From Macrosoma leucophasiata (taxonomy: Eukaryota; Arthropoda; Insecta; Lepidoptera; Hedylidae): a DNA stretch of 64,000 bases. Each line of letters starts with the position of its first letter. Position 1 is the stretch's first letter. The notes under the pieces were generated by a model. That model did no database searches. It was not told the DNA's origin and saw only the letters and a list, made by a program, of their open reading frames with translations. Below, piece by piece: positions 62,845 to 64,000 of this stretch. A program made the position numbers and the translations under genes. The stretch spans positions 13,658,001 to 13,722,000 of the forward strand of contig JAWQUS010000026.1 in assembly GCA_036365455.1 (NCBI GenBank). The letters are read 5' to 3'.

Positions 62845-62927
62845 TAATATCATCTGTGAAAATTTCAACTGCCTTTCGGGTTCCTAAGCTACAGCCTGGT
62901 GACAGACAGACGGAAAGCGGAATCTTA
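62845..62927 (+). repeat. K-type repeat end
   Basis: AAAATTTCAACTGCCTTTCG, AAGCTACAGCCTGGTGACAG and ACAGACGGAAAGCGGAATCT. It ends at the TTA used by the following MITE. Confidence 0.6.
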
Positions 62928-63065
62928 GGGCGAGATTCACAGATCGCACTACGACTTTACTTTCAAGCAAAGTACGCTTCGAACTGTCAAATCCCATACT
63001 GTACTGACAGTTCTAAGCATACTTTGCTCAAAGTGAAGTCGTAGTGCGGTCTATGAATCTCACCA
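62928..63065. mobile_element. M8 MITE, PIF/Harbinger-like, palindromic
   Basis: 138 bp, almost entirely an inverted repeat: GGGCGAGATTCACAGATCGC and, from the right, TGGTGAGATTCATAGACCGC. CACTACGACTT, AGCAAAGTA and CAGTTC follow in mirrored order. Flanked by TTA (62925-62927 and 63066-63068). Confidence 0.85.
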
Positions 63066-63068
63066 TTA

Positions 63069-63207
63069 GTGTGAGATTCACAGTCCAGACTACGGGTGCG
63101 ATTCACAGATCGCACTACGACTTTACTTTGAGCAAAGTACGCTTTGAACTGCCAAAACCCATACTGTTCTAACAGTTCTAAGCAAACTTTGCTTAATTTT
63201 TTTCATA
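63069..63207. mobile_element. M8 MITE, second copy, truncated
   Basis: Shares the TTA at 63066. GTGTGAGATTCACAGTCC is followed by a restart (GGTGCGATTCACAGATCGC), then CACTACGACTTTACTTTGAG to TAAGCAAACTTTGCTT. The right terminal repeat is missing. Confidence 0.75.
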
Positions 63208-63234
63208 TTTTCTTGCCTTTTAAACCTTCCCTGG

Positions 63235-63345
63235 ACCTCCAAAAATCATTCAAAACCAAAATTTGCCCAATTGGTCCAGCCGTTCTCGAGTTTTAGCGAG
63301 ACTAACGAACATCAATTGATTTTTATATATATAGATTATTTCCAT
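63235..63345 (+). repeat. K-type repeat end
   Basis: TTGCCCAATTGGTCCAGCCG then TTCTCGAGTTTTAGCGAGAC. Confidence 0.55.
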
Positions 63346-63349
63346 ATAA

Positions 63350-63965
63350 CAGGTATGACGTGATAACGATGCCAGACCGACATAAAAAAGAGAGAATTAT
63401 TTATTAAGGTGTCTCATTTTAACGAGTTAACTAAGAACTTATAGTCACCGCATGACATTTTAATAGCTCTAAACCTGAGTATAGACGTGTTGCCATTCCT
63501 AAAGTTACAATGTATACGCCGATGCAGGTAATTACGAAGCTATACATTAAAATGTCTCCCAAAGCAATATATTGTTAACATCATTTCGGACGCAGCCACC
63601 CAGCAATCTAGTAATGTATTGCAGGTAGCGTCCATCATGGATTGTATTGCACTACAGTGTCTATAATTTCGGTTTGCTATGGGATATAGGACTGATACCG
63701 TAATTTTGAAAGATTATAATGACAATTCAACTACAGAATTAATAGGTTAGGATTCCACTGCAGAATCATTTCGTTCGACGATATGATTCATAATTTTTTG
63801 ATAGGCCTAGCCTAGTGGATATATATTCTCTAGATTATAAATATGCATAAAAATTAGGTTTTCAGCATATCTGGATGAACGAAATGATTCTGCGGTGGGA
63901 TCCTAACCTATAACTTATAGGCAGAATGAATATATCTGAGTTCAATAAATTTTAAAGCGTAAACC
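63350..63965. other. no gene; short inverted segment
   Basis: GGTTAGGATTCCACTGCAGA at 63745-63764 is mirrored by TCTGCGGTGGGATCCTAACC at 63889-63908, with ATTTCGTTC also mirrored. This may be a MITE of about 165 bp (63745-63910) with TA nearby. Otherwise unique. Confidence 0.45.
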
Positions 63966-63969
63966 CTAA

Positions 63970-64000
63970 CCCTCTTATTCATAAGCGTACATTAAATACG
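63970..64000 (+). mobile_element. M4 MITE, cut by window edge
   Basis: CCTCTTATTCATAAGCGTAC matches the left end of 59251-59394. The rest lies beyond the window. Confidence 0.7.

Overview
This window looks like non-coding nuclear DNA of an insect, most probably a moth or butterfly (Lepidoptera). It is AT-rich, has no convincing host protein-coding exon, rRNA or tRNA gene, and is packed with the small transposable elements typical of lepidopteran introns and intergenic DNA. These include tRNA-derived SINEs, a 5S-rRNA-derived SINE, RTE-like and other LINE tails, a Penelope-like element, hAT, piggyBac-like, PIF/Harbinger-like and mariner-type DNA transposons, and the short repeat with a core like AACGACTGAACCGATTTT. 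The long open frames are chance frames, antisense shadows or transposon debris.

The dominant repeat, called SINE-A here, is about 270-290 bp. It starts near CTGGTGGTAGAGCTCC and ends in CATTACATAAAA plus an A-rich tail. I count roughly 38 copies or fragments on both strands. Several are interrupted by younger insertions: a tRNA-SINE at 4117-4289, an inverted Penelope-like element at 49571-50539, an unclassified 180-bp insert near 52979, a 5S-SINE fragment near 58113 and a hAT element at 60127-60452. Target-site duplications give a relative chronology.

Layout. 1-5 kb: mariner transposase fragment, hAT MITE, SINE-A cluster. 6.5-7.2 kb: tandem array of 166-201-bp units carrying a palindrome. 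7.2-9.5 kb: largely unique. 9.5-11.2 kb: SINE-C, a GACCGCCTA MITE and a diverged 340-bp direct duplication. 13.3-15.9 kb: LINE tails, SINE-C, and a Ty3/Gypsy integrase end with its 3' LTR. 16-25 kb: hairpins, MITEs, LINE tails and unique DNA. 26-32 kb: RTE and Penelope remnants, inverted SINE-A pairs, a CpG-rich foldback and a GC-rich TA-flanked MITE family. 32-46 kb: mostly diverged repeats and unique DNA. 46-51 kb: the densest nesting, with Penelope, a SINE-D foldback, an RTE insertion and the 5S-SINE. 52-56 kb: a 1.69-kb internally deleted piggyBac-like element with TTAA flanks inside another nested stack. 56-64 kb: SINE-A, SINE-C, hAT and Harbinger-type MITEs.

Two plus-strand sites at 13,182 and 43,472 share the 13-mer TTTTCAGGTAAGT behind pyrimidine tracts. 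They are overlapping 3' and 5' splice sites, the signature of recursive-splicing ratchet points. With no exon otherwise visible, the simplest reading is that much of the window lies inside one very long plus-strand intron. This is inference. Family names such as RTE, Penelope, hAT and piggyBac rest on motifs and duplications read by eye, not on database searches.
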